Source of the DNA: Anaerolineaceae bacterium
Lineage (GTDB): Bacteria > Chloroflexota > Anaerolineae > Anaerolineales > UBA11657
Length of the DNA: 64,000 bases
Reading direction: 5' to 3'
Assembly (NCBI GenBank): GCA_003569365.1
Contig: BGOS01000003.1
Span: 128,315-192,314 of the forward strand
Shown: positions 26,800 through 34,638 of the stretch, one piece after another
Layout of the letters: the number at the start of each line of letters is the position of its first letter
Numbering within the stretch: the first letter of the stretch is position 1
Notes under the pieces: model-generated
What the model saw: only the letters and a program-made list of their open reading frames with translations
Databases searched by the model: none
What the model was told of the DNA's origin: nothing
Translations under genes and position numbers: made by a program

Positions 26800-27846
26800 A
26801 TGTTGCCTGAGCGCCCCGAAACGGGCGCGTTGCCCGCGCGCGTGCGCGCCTACATTGCAGCGCTGGAAGCTGAATTGGCGCGACTGCGCCCGGACGCAAG
26901 CGCTGAGCGTGTAGCTGCTTCTGTGGCCGAAGTGGCCGGGCCTGCGCAGTTGATTTCCATAAGCAAAGCGGGTTTTGCCAAGCGTACGCCGCGGCACCTC
27001 TACGGCCGGCAGCGCCGGAGTGGCATGGGAATTTTTGATCTTGAGTTGCGCGGATCGGACGTGCCGGAGCTGCTTGCGCTCGCAGGCGATGATCAACATT
27101 TATTGCTTGTTACCAGCCGCGGCCGGGCGCATCGCCTCGCTGTAAATTCGCTGCCCGCAACACCCGTGCGCGGTCGGGGCCATGTGCTTGCGGAACTTGT
27201 TCCATTGGAAGCTGATGAAAACATTTGCTGTGCGCTGGTTGTGCCGGATTCCGGCTATGTAGCATTTGCCAGCGTGGAGGGTTTTGTGCGCATGCTGCCG
27301 GCGCACTTGCTTGGCGACCAATTGCGTCCGGCATTGGAAGTGTTAGACGTGATGCTTTACGGGGCGCCAGCTGCTGCGTGCGTTGTTGAAAGCGGAGCTG
27401 ATGTGCTGGTGGCTACGAGTGGCGGGCGGGCAATCCGATTTGCAGCCAAGTTGATTGGTGCGCCGGGTGTGCAGAGCATCCGTTTGGAAAATGGAGAGCA
27501 GGTTGTCGGGCTTGCCGCTGTGACCAACGAATCGCAGTTGTTTGTGCTCGGTGCTGACGGGCATGGCAGCGTTCGGCCGATGAACAATTTCGCTTCGAAC
27601 AAAGCGCCGGGCGCGGGCGGTAAATTGCTGTTCAAGACAGCTCGTTTGGTTTCGATTGCGTGCGTGCACGCGGACGGCGATCTGTTCGTGATTTCGCGGC
27701 TGTGCAAGCTAATCCGGTTTGCGGTGGCTGAAGTGCCTGCCAGCAATGGCGTGGTGCATGGGGTTGATTGCATGGCGCTGCGGGCGGACGAGACGGTGGC
27801 GCTTGCAGCCAGCGAAGGCATCCATGCAGCTTCCAACGGCGGTTGA
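26800..27846 (+). CDS. Free-standing GyrA/ParC C-terminal beta-propeller protein
   Basis: A 348-residue protein made of DNA gyrase A C-terminal repeats without the cleavage-reunion domain (no catalytic Tyr region). A short coiled N-terminus (RAYIAALEAELARL, about 16-30) leads into repeated blades of the type ALVVPDSGYVAFASVEGFVRML, DVLVATSGGRAIRF and QLFVLGADGHGSVRPM, about six in all. RQRRSGMGIFDLEL (about 69-82) corresponds to the 'GyrA box' that wraps DNA. It may bind and bend DNA or modulate gyrase; the biochemical role is unknown. It follows typA by 14 nt, and the ABC ATPase starts inside its 3' end, 23 nt before the stop. Confidence 0.85.
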   Translation: MLPERPETGALPARVRAYIAALEAELARLRPDASAERVAASVAEVAGPAQLISISKAGFAKRTPRHLYGRQRRSGMGIFDLELRGSDVPELLALAGDDQHLLLVTSRGRAHRLAVNSLPATPVRGRGHVLAELVPLEADENICCALVVPDSGYVAFASVEGFVRMLPAHLLGDQLRPALEVLDVMLYGAPAAACVVESGADVLVATSGGRAIRFAAKLIGAPGVQSIRLENGEQVVGLAAVTNESQLFVLGADGHGSVRPMNNFASNKAPGAGGKLLFKTARLVSIACVHADGDLFVISRLCKLIRFAVAEVPASNGVVHGVDCMALRADETVALAASEGIHAASNGG

Positions 27847-28603
27847 AGTCAATGTAGCCGGGTTGGGGTTTGGTTACCCGTCTGCTTCCGGTTCGCTGCA
27901 GACGCTGGCCGGTATCAATCTGAACATTCGTCCCGGTTCATTCGTTAGCATTGTTGGGGCTAACGGTTGCGGCAAGTCCACGCTGCTCAAATTGATGGCG
28001 GGGTTGCTGGTACCGCAGTCCGGGAGCATCACGCTTTCCGGTGAGCCGGTGGCGGCAATGCGGGCGCGCAAGCAAATTGCATGGATGGCTCAGGCGCCAG
28101 CGCTGCTACCGTGGCTGACTGTCGTGCAGAATGTGCGCTTGGCGCTGCAAATTAATTCGCAGCATGGCGCTTCCGTACACGATCCGGCTGCAATGGTAAA
28201 TGCGGTGGGCCTCGCAGAGTTTGCGGGTGCTTACCCCGCCACGCTGAGTGGCGGCATGCAGCAGCGGGCTGCGCTTGCGCGCGCGTTAGTGCTGAACGCC
28301 GGCTTGTGGCTGCTGGATGAGCCATTTTCCGCACTGGATGAGATGACGCGGGAGGCTCTGGCTACAGACGTGCTTGAACTGTTGTCGAAGAGTGGTGCAA
28401 CCGTGGTGTGGGTGACGCATCAAGTTCAAGAGGCTGTGCGGCTCTCCGATTACGTGTACGTGCTCAGTGCGCGGCCTGCGCAAGTGCAACGCGAAATCAA
28501 GATTGGATTGGCGCGACCACGGGACGAGCAAAGCGCCGGATTTATGGCGCTCGTTGGTGAGGTGCGCGCTGCGTTGGCTAACCCGCTGGAAGGTGTTTTA
28601 TGA
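27824..28603 (+). CDS. ABC transporter ATP-binding protein (nitrate/sulfonate/thiamine-precursor type)
   Basis: A 259-residue ABC ATPase: Walker A GANGCGKST (about residues 43-51), Q-loop AWMAQAPALLPWLTV, signature LSGGMQQRAALARAL, Walker B LWLLDEPFSALDE and the H-loop WVTHQVQEAVRLSD. The sequence places it with SsuB/TauB/ThiZ-like importers. The ATG at 27824, with GAAGG 6 nt upstream, is preferred over the earlier frame start because MQLPTAVEVNVAGLGFGYP is the normal N-terminus; it overlaps the propeller gene by 23 nt. The permease begins within its last codon (ATGA), so the two are coupled. Confidence 0.92.
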   Translation: MQLPTAVEVNVAGLGFGYPSASGSLQTLAGINLNIRPGSFVSIVGANGCGKSTLLKLMAGLLVPQSGSITLSGEPVAAMRARKQIAWMAQAPALLPWLTVVQNVRLALQINSQHGASVHDPAAMVNAVGLAEFAGAYPATLSGGMQQRAALARALVLNAGLWLLDEPFSALDEMTREALATDVLELLSKSGATVVWVTHQVQEAVRLSDYVYVLSARPAQVQREIKIGLARPRDEQSAGFMALVGEVRAALANPLEGVL

Positions 28604-29334
28604 AATGGTCTACGGCGTGGTTGAATGGGGGCGTGGTGTTGTGTGTTCTGGCAAGCTGGGAATGGTGGGTTCGCTCCCTGGACGTGCCGGTTTATTTGCT
28701 GCCTGGTCCGCTTGCAATTGCAACAGCTTTTGGCATGCATAGTCGCGGGTTGATTGTGGGTGCCCTGGTGACAACTGGCGAAGCACTATCGGGGCTGGTT
28801 CTGGGCAGTTTGTTTGGGCTTCTGCTGGCAATGTTTCTCAATTTCTGGGAGCGGTTGGAACCAGCTGTCATGGGGGTCGCACTGTTTGCGAAATCTACTC
28901 CGCTGATCGCAATTGCACCCATCCTGACGATTTGGCTTGGTTTTGGTCCGGCGCCCAAAATTGTGATTACTGCGCTGATCACCTTTTTCCCGGTGCTTGT
29001 GAATTCGCTAACTGGCTTGCGGGCGGCCGATCCGGCTGTGCATGCTGTCATGCAATCCTGGCATGCCAGCCGTTGGGAAGTGTTTGTGCACTTGCGCTGG
29101 CGGGCGCAGTATCCGTATCTACTGGCTGCATTGAAGAGTGTTGCGCCGCTGTCGCTGGTGGGCGCGGTTGTGGCTGAATGGCTGGGTGCGTCCAGCGGCC
29201 TTGGGCAGTTAATGTGGCTGGCCTACAACAATTTGAATCTGCCCCTGCTGTTCGCTGCTGCGGTTGTGCTTTCCTTGATCGGTAGTTTGTTGTATCAGGT
29301 TGTGGTTGTATTCGAGAGGCGCTTGTATATTTGA
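28600..29334 (+). CDS. ABC transporter permease
   Basis: A 244-residue BinPD-type permease of the SsuC/TauC/ThiX class. Five to six membrane helices are visible: GGVVLCVLASWEWWV, LPGPLAIATAF, VTTGEALSGLVLGSLFGLLLAMFL, MGVALFAKSTPLIAIAPILTIWLG, VITALITFFPVLVNSLTGL and AAAVVLSLIGSLLYQVVVVF. The EAA-type cytoplasmic loop reads HLRWRAQYPYLLAALKSVAPLSLVGAVVAEWLG. It moves the ligand delivered by the lipoprotein at 29352, energised by the ATPase encoded immediately upstream (4-nt overlap). Confidence 0.92.
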   Translation: MKWSTAWLNGGVVLCVLASWEWWVRSLDVPVYLLPGPLAIATAFGMHSRGLIVGALVTTGEALSGLVLGSLFGLLLAMFLNFWERLEPAVMGVALFAKSTPLIAIAPILTIWLGFGPAPKIVITALITFFPVLVNSLTGLRAADPAVHAVMQSWHASRWEVFVHLRWRAQYPYLLAALKSVAPLSLVGAVVAEWLGASSGLGQLMWLAYNNLNLPLLFAAAVVLSLIGSLLYQVVVVFERRLYI

Positions 29335-29351
29335 GATGAGGACAATATTTT

Positions 29352-30356
29352 ATGTTTAGAGCGTGGGTTCAAAATATGATGCGGCCGTTGGGAGCGCTAT
29401 GGCTGGCAGTATCTGTCGTCTTGCTGGCTGGATGCCAAGTGTTAGCTCCTGCCCCCCAGTTGCAGCTAACATTTATGGCGGGCTACAAGCCGCAGGCTAA
29501 TCTCCCATTCGTTGGTGTGTACGTTGCGCAGGAACGGGGACTGTTCCAGAAAGAGGGACTCAGCGTTGATATTCAGCATTCGGGCGGCGGCGCAGATAAC
29601 TTGCAGCTGCTCGTTGCCGGGAAGGTTCAGGTTACGACAGTAGATGCGGCCGTGCTGCTGCAGCGCCGGGCTGATCCTGGTTTGCCGCTGGTATCGATTG
29701 CGCTGATAGGTCAGACTGGACAGCAAGCGTACGTGGCAATGCAGGCCTCGGGCATGCGCACGCCGGCGGACTGGGCTGGCGCGAAGGTTGGCTACAAGGG
29801 GGCGCCGCCGCCGGATTTGTATGCAATTTTGGATGCGGCGGGCGTCGACCCGCTGCAGCTTGAGCTTGTGTCTGTGGGCTTTGATCCGCATGTTCTGACG
29901 ACGGGTATGGTGGATGTCTACCCGGTCTTTAAGTCCAACGAGCCGGATATCTTGGCGCGTGAGGGGCACGTGTTGACTGCGTGGCAAGCGGCAGATTTCG
30001 GCGTGCCCAGCTTGGGTCTTACTTACGCGACTACAGCTGATCAAATTGCAAATAAGCCGGTGGAGCTGGCAGCGTTCACGCGTGCAACATTGGCGGGCAT
30101 CGAGTACGCGAGTACGCATGTGGACGAGGCTGTGGACGTGGTGATGAAGTATGCGCCCGAGGCAGATCGCGCGCACATGCGCTACATGCTTGAGACGGAG
30201 CTGGCGGCGGGCAGGCCGGCGGGTGGAGCGGGATTTGGAGCCCAGACTGCTGCGCAGTGGGCGGCGCTGCAAGCCATGCTGTTAAAGTACAAGGCGCTTG
30301 CGAACGCGGTGCAGGTTGATCAAGTGTTTACAACCCAGTTTCTCGCTGGCAAGTGA
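29352..30356 (+). CDS. NMT1/ThiY-like ABC substrate-binding lipoprotein
   Basis: A 334-residue solute-binding protein. A signal sequence ends in a lipobox (VVLLAGC, Cys about 28), so it is anchored on the outer face of the membrane. The mature domain has the NMT1 features FMAGYKPQANLPFVGVYVAQERGLFQKEGL, HSGGGADNLQLLVAGKVQVTTVDAAVLL and KVGYKGAPPPDLYAIL. Relatives bind the thiamine precursor formyl-aminopyrimidine (ThiY) or riboflavin (RibY in some Chloroflexota); neither can be decided from sequence alone and no TPP or FMN riboswitch precedes the operon. Pocket residues such as the GG-AD and QT-GQQAY turns should allow modelling. Confidence 0.88.
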   Translation: MFRAWVQNMMRPLGALWLAVSVVLLAGCQVLAPAPQLQLTFMAGYKPQANLPFVGVYVAQERGLFQKEGLSVDIQHSGGGADNLQLLVAGKVQVTTVDAAVLLQRRADPGLPLVSIALIGQTGQQAYVAMQASGMRTPADWAGAKVGYKGAPPPDLYAILDAAGVDPLQLELVSVGFDPHVLTTGMVDVYPVFKSNEPDILAREGHVLTAWQAADFGVPSLGLTYATTADQIANKPVELAAFTRATLAGIEYASTHVDEAVDVVMKYAPEADRAHMRYMLETELAAGRPAGGAGFGAQTAAQWAALQAMLLKYKALANAVQVDQVFTTQFLAGK

Positions 30357-30500
30357 GCTTGTTGCAGTGCTGAAACCAATGTTTCGAATGTTGGCTTGTG
30401 CGAAATACAGTCGGTGCCCTGAGGCTCTGGCGGAACTTGGCACGGTTGTCACTGGCGCAGGCGTGGAAAAACCCATTTGGAAATTCGGCACCTTCCGCCC

Positions 30501-30528
30501 TTGACAGTATTGTGGAAGCGCGTATCAT
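30501..30528 (+). promoter_or_regulatory. Promoter of the arginine cluster
   Basis: A perfect -35 TTGACA (30501-30506) is followed after 16 nt by TATCAT (30523-30528). The predicted transcription start, about 7 nt downstream, falls on or next to the ATG of the leader peptide at 30536. The upstream part of the 320-bp spacer (30357-30500) shows no recognisable gene or element. Confidence 0.8.
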
Positions 30529-30535
30529 TTCAGGA

Positions 30536-30607
30536 ATGTTAGCGATTGTTTCGCGTCGCGCTCGTACCATCCAGACACCGGTCTGGCTTTTTGCGTTCGG
30601 GCAGTAG
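30536..30607 (+). CDS. Putative arginine-attenuation leader peptide of the arg cluster
   Basis: A 23-codon frame, ATG to TAG, encoding MLAIVSRRARTIQTPVWLFAF plus Gly-Gln. Codons 7, 8 and 10 are Arg (CGT, CGC, CGT; 30554-30565), directly before the first arm of the leader hairpin. It begins almost at the predicted transcription start, so it is either leaderless or uses the close AGGA. No other coding role is apparent. Ribosome stalling at these codons when arginine is scarce would free the next RNA segment for antitermination, as described in the following entry. Confidence 0.6.
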   Translation: MLAIVSRRARTIQTPVWLFAFGQ

Positions 30608-30665
30608 CGGTAGCGCTGCACCATAGACGTGAAACCGCCAGGCAATAGCTGGCGGTTTTTGTTTT
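30571..30665 (+). terminator. Attenuator of the arginine cluster (alternative hairpins plus terminator)
   Basis: Hairpin 1:2 is CCAGAC (30571-30576) with GTCTGG (30581-30586), followed by five T. The terminator 3:4 is AAACCGCCAG (30632-30641) with CTGGCGGTTT (30649-30658), followed by TTGTTTT, ending 12 nt before argC. Segment CTGGC (30583-30587) in the 3' arm of hairpin 1 is complementary to GCCAG (30637-30641) in the terminator's 5' arm, and TTT/AAA extends it, giving a 2:3 antiterminator that excludes both other hairpins. The Arg codons lie immediately upstream. The leader terminator itself is certain by shape; the attenuation mechanism is inferred. Confidence 0.72.
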
Positions 30666-30676
30666 AATTTGCAATC

Positions 30677-31687
30677 ATGATCAACGTTGGAATTTTTGGG
30701 GCTACCGGCTATACGGGGCATCAACTGGTGCAGTTGCTTGCGCGGCACGCGCAGGTACGCATTGCGTTTGCAACCTCGGAGGCTGACGCGGGCCGGATGC
30801 TGGCGGACGTGCATGCGCGGGCGCCGGCCATCCGCCTGGTTGCGGCTTCCGATGCGAAGCTTGAAGGCTTGGATGCTGCGTTTCTTTGCCTGCCGCATGG
30901 CGCGGCGGCGCGCACTGCTGTGCAGTTGGTGGAGCGGGGCGTGCGGGTGATCGACTTGAGCGCGGATTTCCGGTTGCGGGATGCGGCCACTTACGAGCAA
31001 TGGTACGGCGCGCTGCATCCTGCGCCGGCGCTGCTGAGTGAAGCGGTTTATGGATTGACCGAGCATGCACGGCCGGCGTTGCGCGGCGCGCGGCTCGTGG
31101 CTAACCCGGGTTGTTATGTAACGAGTGTGCTGCTGGCATTGCAGCCGGTAGTGGCGGGGCGGGCGCTGGCTGCGGGTGCAACTGTGATCGCGGATTGTAA
31201 ATCCGGGGTCACGGGCGCGGGACGCACACCGGCGCAGTATCTGCAATTTGCCGAGGTGTCGGACAACTTTAGTGCGTACAAAGTTGGGCGCAGCCACCGC
31301 CATTTGCCTGAGATGGAGCAGCTGCTTGCCGATTGGGGTGCCGCCCCCGGGCAGCTTGTCTTTTCGCCGCATTTGCTGCCGGTGCCGCGCGGAATACTTT
31401 CCACAATTTATGTGCCGCTGGCAGCGGGGTGGAACGAGGCACGTGTGCGCGCGTTGTATGCGGCGGCTTACGCGGGTGAGCCATTTGTGCAGGTGCTTGA
31501 TGCGGGTGCACTGCCTTCGCTGGCGCAGGTGAACCATTCCAATCTTTGTGCGTTGGGAATTGCGGTGAGCGGTCAGATGCTGATTGTGGTGTCGGCGTTG
31601 GACAATCTGATTAAGGGCGCAAGTGGGCAGGCGGTGCAAAATATGAATATTATGTTTGGCTTTCAAGAACGTGAGGGCTTGGAATGA
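30677..31687 (+). CDS. argC: N-acetyl-gamma-glutamyl-phosphate reductase
   Basis: ArgC reduces N-acetylglutamyl phosphate to the semialdehyde with NADPH. The 336-residue protein begins MINVGIFGATGYTGHQLVQLL (nucleotide-binding GxTGYTG), and has the catalytic Cys in NPGCYVTS (about residues 143-150), SGVTGAGR and the conserved HRHLPEMEQ plus FSPHLLPVPRGILSTIY. It is the first structural gene of the arginine cluster, 12 nt after the leader terminator, and its stop overlaps the argF start (ATGA). Confidence 0.97.
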   Translation: MINVGIFGATGYTGHQLVQLLARHAQVRIAFATSEADAGRMLADVHARAPAIRLVAASDAKLEGLDAAFLCLPHGAAARTAVQLVERGVRVIDLSADFRLRDAATYEQWYGALHPAPALLSEAVYGLTEHARPALRGARLVANPGCYVTSVLLALQPVVAGRALAAGATVIADCKSGVTGAGRTPAQYLQFAEVSDNFSAYKVGRSHRHLPEMEQLLADWGAAPGQLVFSPHLLPVPRGILSTIYVPLAAGWNEARVRALYAAAYAGEPFVQVLDAGALPSLAQVNHSNLCALGIAVSGQMLIVVSALDNLIKGASGQAVQNMNIMFGFQEREGLE

Positions 31688-32643
31688 ATCTGAGTGACGC
31701 AAGCACGCAGCGCGCGGCGGGTCAGGTGCAGCACTTTCTGTCTGTGAGCCAATTTACGCTGATGGAACTTGAGGCGCTGCTGGAGTTGGCAACACGATTG
31801 AAGCACGACCATCTTCATGGTGGAAACGAGCCTGTGCTGCGGGGCAAGACGCTGGCGCTGCTATTTCAGAAACCCAGTTTGCGCACGCGGGTGTCTTTTG
31901 AAATGGCAATGCGCCATCTGGGCGGGAGTGCGTTAACGCTGCTGCCGGGCGAGGTGAGCGTTGGCAAACGCGAGACGGTGGCGGATGCAGCGCGCGTGTT
32001 ATCCGGCTATGTGGACGGCATCATGGCGCGCATGAGCAGCCACACGCAGTTGCTTAAGCTGGCGCACAATGCAACCGTGCCGGTGATCAACGGACTCACG
32101 GATTACAACCATCCGGCGCAGGCTTTTTGCGATATGTTCACCATGCGCGAGGAATTTGGCCGGCTCGAAGGCTTGAAGCTCGGGTATGTGGGTGATGGCA
32201 ATAATGTGGCTACGTCGTTGTTGGCTGCGTGCATGCTGCTTGGCATTCATTTTTATATTGCGTGTCCTGCCGGGTATGAGCTGTCGCGGAGTGTGATTGC
32301 GCGGGCGTTGGAGCTGCGCGGAAGTGCTGCAACAGAATTGGTGGAGACCACCAGCGCCGCGCAGGCCGTGGCAGATGCGGATGTTGTCTATACGGATGCG
32401 TGGATCAGCATGGGGCAGGAGGATGAAGCGACCGAGCGCATGAAGGTGTTCCCGCCCTATCAGGTGAACAACTCGCTGCTGGCGCGAGCCAAGCGCGGGG
32501 CGCGGGTGATGCATTGCCTGCCGGCACATCGCGGCGACGAAATTACGGATGACGTGGCGGATGGGCCGCAGTCGCTTTTGTTTGTGCAGGCGCATAACCG
32601 ACTGCATGGCCAAAAGGCAATCGTGGCGCACTTTTTGCGGTGA
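31684..32643 (+). CDS. argF: Ornithine carbamoyltransferase
   Basis: Forms citrulline from ornithine and carbamoyl phosphate. The 319-residue protein shows the carbamoyl-phosphate motif as SLRTRVSFEMAM (usual S-T-R-T-R, here S-L-R-T-R), HPAQAFCDMFT, YVGDGNNVATSLL, the ornithine-side DAWISMGQE and HCLPAHRGDEIT. An acetylornithine carbamoyltransferase is a remote alternative, but the HCLPA and SMGQE motifs fit ornithine. The ATG overlaps the argC stop by 4 nt and argB starts in its stop (GTGA), indicating a tightly coupled operon. Confidence 0.94.
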   Translation: MNLSDASTQRAAGQVQHFLSVSQFTLMELEALLELATRLKHDHLHGGNEPVLRGKTLALLFQKPSLRTRVSFEMAMRHLGGSALTLLPGEVSVGKRETVADAARVLSGYVDGIMARMSSHTQLLKLAHNATVPVINGLTDYNHPAQAFCDMFTMREEFGRLEGLKLGYVGDGNNVATSLLAACMLLGIHFYIACPAGYELSRSVIARALELRGSAATELVETTSAAQAVADADVVYTDAWISMGQEDEATERMKVFPPYQVNNSLLARAKRGARVMHCLPAHRGDEITDDVADGPQSLLFVQAHNRLHGQKAIVAHFLR

Positions 32644-33398
32644 GCACAATGGCTGGTATTCGTGTGGTCAAAGTTGGCGGCAATGAGCTGGACAGTGTGG
32701 CGTTCTGTGAAGGGCTGGCGGGCGTGATGGCGCGCGCTGGGGAGCGCCTGGTTGTGGTGCATGGTGGCGGGCGCGCTGTCAGTGCGCAACAGGTCGCATT
32801 GGGGCTGCCGGTTGTAAAGGTCGCTGGCCTGCGGGTGACGGACGCCGCTGCATTGGCTGTTGTGGTTGGCGTGTTGTGCGGCAATACCAACAAGATGCTG
32901 GTGGCTGCGTTACGAGGCAGGGGTGTTAACGCGGTGGGTTTGAGCGGAGTGGACGGTGGCATACTGCATTGCAAGCAGCTGCACCATCCCGCAGGTGATC
33001 TCGGGTTTGTGGGTGCGGTTGAGCGCGTGGATGCGCATTTACTGCATGTCCTGCTGGATGCTGGTTTCACGCCGGTGCTTGCATCGGTGGGCGCAGGTGC
33101 AGCTGGTACCCTGTATAACATAAACGCGGATGCGGCCGCGGCAGCGGTTGCAGTTGCGCTGCAAGCTGAGCAGTTAGAATTTGTGACAGATGTTGCTGGA
33201 ATAGTGGACGGGCAGCGCGTTCAAGCGAGGCTGAATATTTCACAGGTGGAGCAATTGGTGTCTGACGGGGTGATCCGCGATGGAATGCTGCCAAAGGTGC
33301 AGGCGGCACTGCAGGCGGCGCGCGCGGCGGTTGCTGTTCGCATTGTTGACCTTGCCGGCTTGGAGAGCGGTGCGGGCACGATAATTTCGGTTGGATGA
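32640..33398 (+). CDS. argB: Acetylglutamate kinase
   Basis: Phosphorylates N-acetylglutamate, usually the feedback-controlled step. The 252-residue amino-acid-kinase-fold protein has VVKVGGNEL (phosphate-binding Lys-Gly-Gly), VVVHGGGRAVS, GLSGVDGGIL, LYNINADAAAAAVA with the nucleotide-site N-x-D, and FVTDVAGIVDG, DGMLPKVQAAL. It is short and lacks the N-terminal helix that in arginine-sensitive kinases senses arginine, so it may not be inhibited by arginine directly; control by the leader would compensate (inference). GTG at 32640 overlaps argF; ATG at 32649 is the alternative start. Confidence 0.94.
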   Translation: MSTMAGIRVVKVGGNELDSVAFCEGLAGVMARAGERLVVVHGGGRAVSAQQVALGLPVVKVAGLRVTDAAALAVVVGVLCGNTNKMLVAALRGRGVNAVGLSGVDGGILHCKQLHHPAGDLGFVGAVERVDAHLLHVLLDAGFTPVLASVGAGAAGTLYNINADAAAAAVAVALQAEQLEFVTDVAGIVDGQRVQARLNISQVEQLVSDGVIRDGMLPKVQAALQAARAAVAVRIVDLAGLESGAGTIISVG

Positions 33399-33411
33399 GT
33401 GGGAGTAGCTT

Positions 33412-34638
33412 TTGATCATGCCGCGTTCTAATCAGGTTGAAGCGCCCAGTACTGACGAGGTCATTGCGGGCGAGGCGCGCTACTTGGTGCAGACGTATAC
33501 GCGGCCAGCGCGCGTCTTCACCCACGGCGAAGGTGCGTATCTGTTTGATGCCACCGGCAAGCGCTACTTGGATTTTGCCGCAGGGATTGCAGTCAACGCG
33601 CTTGGGCATGCGGATCCGGAGTGGGTGCAGGCGGTTGCCAAACAGTCAACGCGGCTGGCGCATGTGAGCAATTTGTATCACACAGCTGAACATGTGCAGC
33701 TGGCACAGCGGCTGGTGGAGCACTCGTTTGCTGACCGGGTGTTCTTCTGCAACTCGGGAACTGAAGCCAACGAGGCAGCGTTGAAGTTTGCCCGCAAATA
33801 TGCCTTCGTGCGGGCGGCTGGGGCTGCAACTGGCACGCGTGTGATTGCGTTCGAGAACGGTTTTCACGGACGCACTATCGGTGCGCTTTCAATGACGGCG
33901 AAGCCGCAATATCGTGAGCCGTTTGCGCCGTTGGTGCCGGATGTTGTGTTTTTAGCGCTCAATGATTTGGATGCGCTGGCTGCAGCTTTTGACGGCCACG
34001 TTTGCGCGGCAATCGTGGAGCCGATTCAAGGCGAAGGCGGAGTGAATGTGGCAAGCGCTGAGTTCCTGCGCGAGCTGCGCCGCTTGTGCGACGAAAGCGG
34101 CGCTGTTTTGATTTTTGACGAAGTACAGTGCGGTTTGGGGCGCACGGGCAGCCTGTGGGCGCATACAGCCACGGGCGTGTATCCGGACATTATGACGCTT
34201 GCGAAGCCGCTGGCTGGTGGTCTTCCGATCGGCGCGGTGTTAGTTACAGACGCAGTGGCGGCGGCGCTGCGGCCGGGTGATCACGGCAGCACTTTTGCGG
34301 CTGGTCCACTGGTGTGCCGCGCTGCGCAAGTGGTGTTTGACCGCGTGTCTGACCCACAATTTTTGGCGCGGGTGGCGGCCAGCGGGGCTTACTTGCGCGA
34401 CCGGCTGCTGGCGCTGGAGTTGGATAATATGCTGCAGGTCCGCGGTGCTGGTTTGTTATTGGGCGCCCAGTTTTCGGTGCCGGTAAAGCCGTTGATCGGG
34501 GCGGCGGCCGAGTGCGGGCTTTTGCTGATAAGCGCAGGCGACAATGTGCTGCGCTTGTGCCCGCCGCTGATTGTGGATCAGGCGCAGATTGATTTTGCGG
34601 TTGAAACTATTGGCAGCTGCTGGAGTGCGTTGCAGTGA
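33412..34638 (+). CDS. argD: Acetylornithine aminotransferase
   Basis: A class III PLP aminotransferase, 408 residues, converting N-acetylglutamate semialdehyde to N-acetylornithine. Motifs: GAYLFDATGKRYLDFAAGIAVNALGH, FFCNSGTEANEAALKFARKYA, FENGFHGRTIGALSMT, EPIQGEGGVNVAS, LIFDEVQCGLGRTG and the PLP lysine in TLAKPLAGGLPIGAV. The TTG at 33412 has GGGAG about 6 nt upstream; ATG at 33418 is possible. It may double as succinyldiaminopimelate aminotransferase. The GNAT gene starts in its stop (GTGA). Confidence 0.95.
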   Translation: MIMPRSNQVEAPSTDEVIAGEARYLVQTYTRPARVFTHGEGAYLFDATGKRYLDFAAGIAVNALGHADPEWVQAVAKQSTRLAHVSNLYHTAEHVQLAQRLVEHSFADRVFFCNSGTEANEAALKFARKYAFVRAAGAATGTRVIAFENGFHGRTIGALSMTAKPQYREPFAPLVPDVVFLALNDLDALAAAFDGHVCAAIVEPIQGEGGVNVASAEFLRELRRLCDESGAVLIFDEVQCGLGRTGSLWAHTATGVYPDIMTLAKPLAGGLPIGAVLVTDAVAAALRPGDHGSTFAAGPLVCRAAQVVFDRVSDPQFLARVAASGAYLRDRLLALELDNMLQVRGAGLLLGAQFSVPVKPLIGAAAECGLLLISAGDNVLRLCPPLIVDQAQIDFAVETIGSCWSALQ

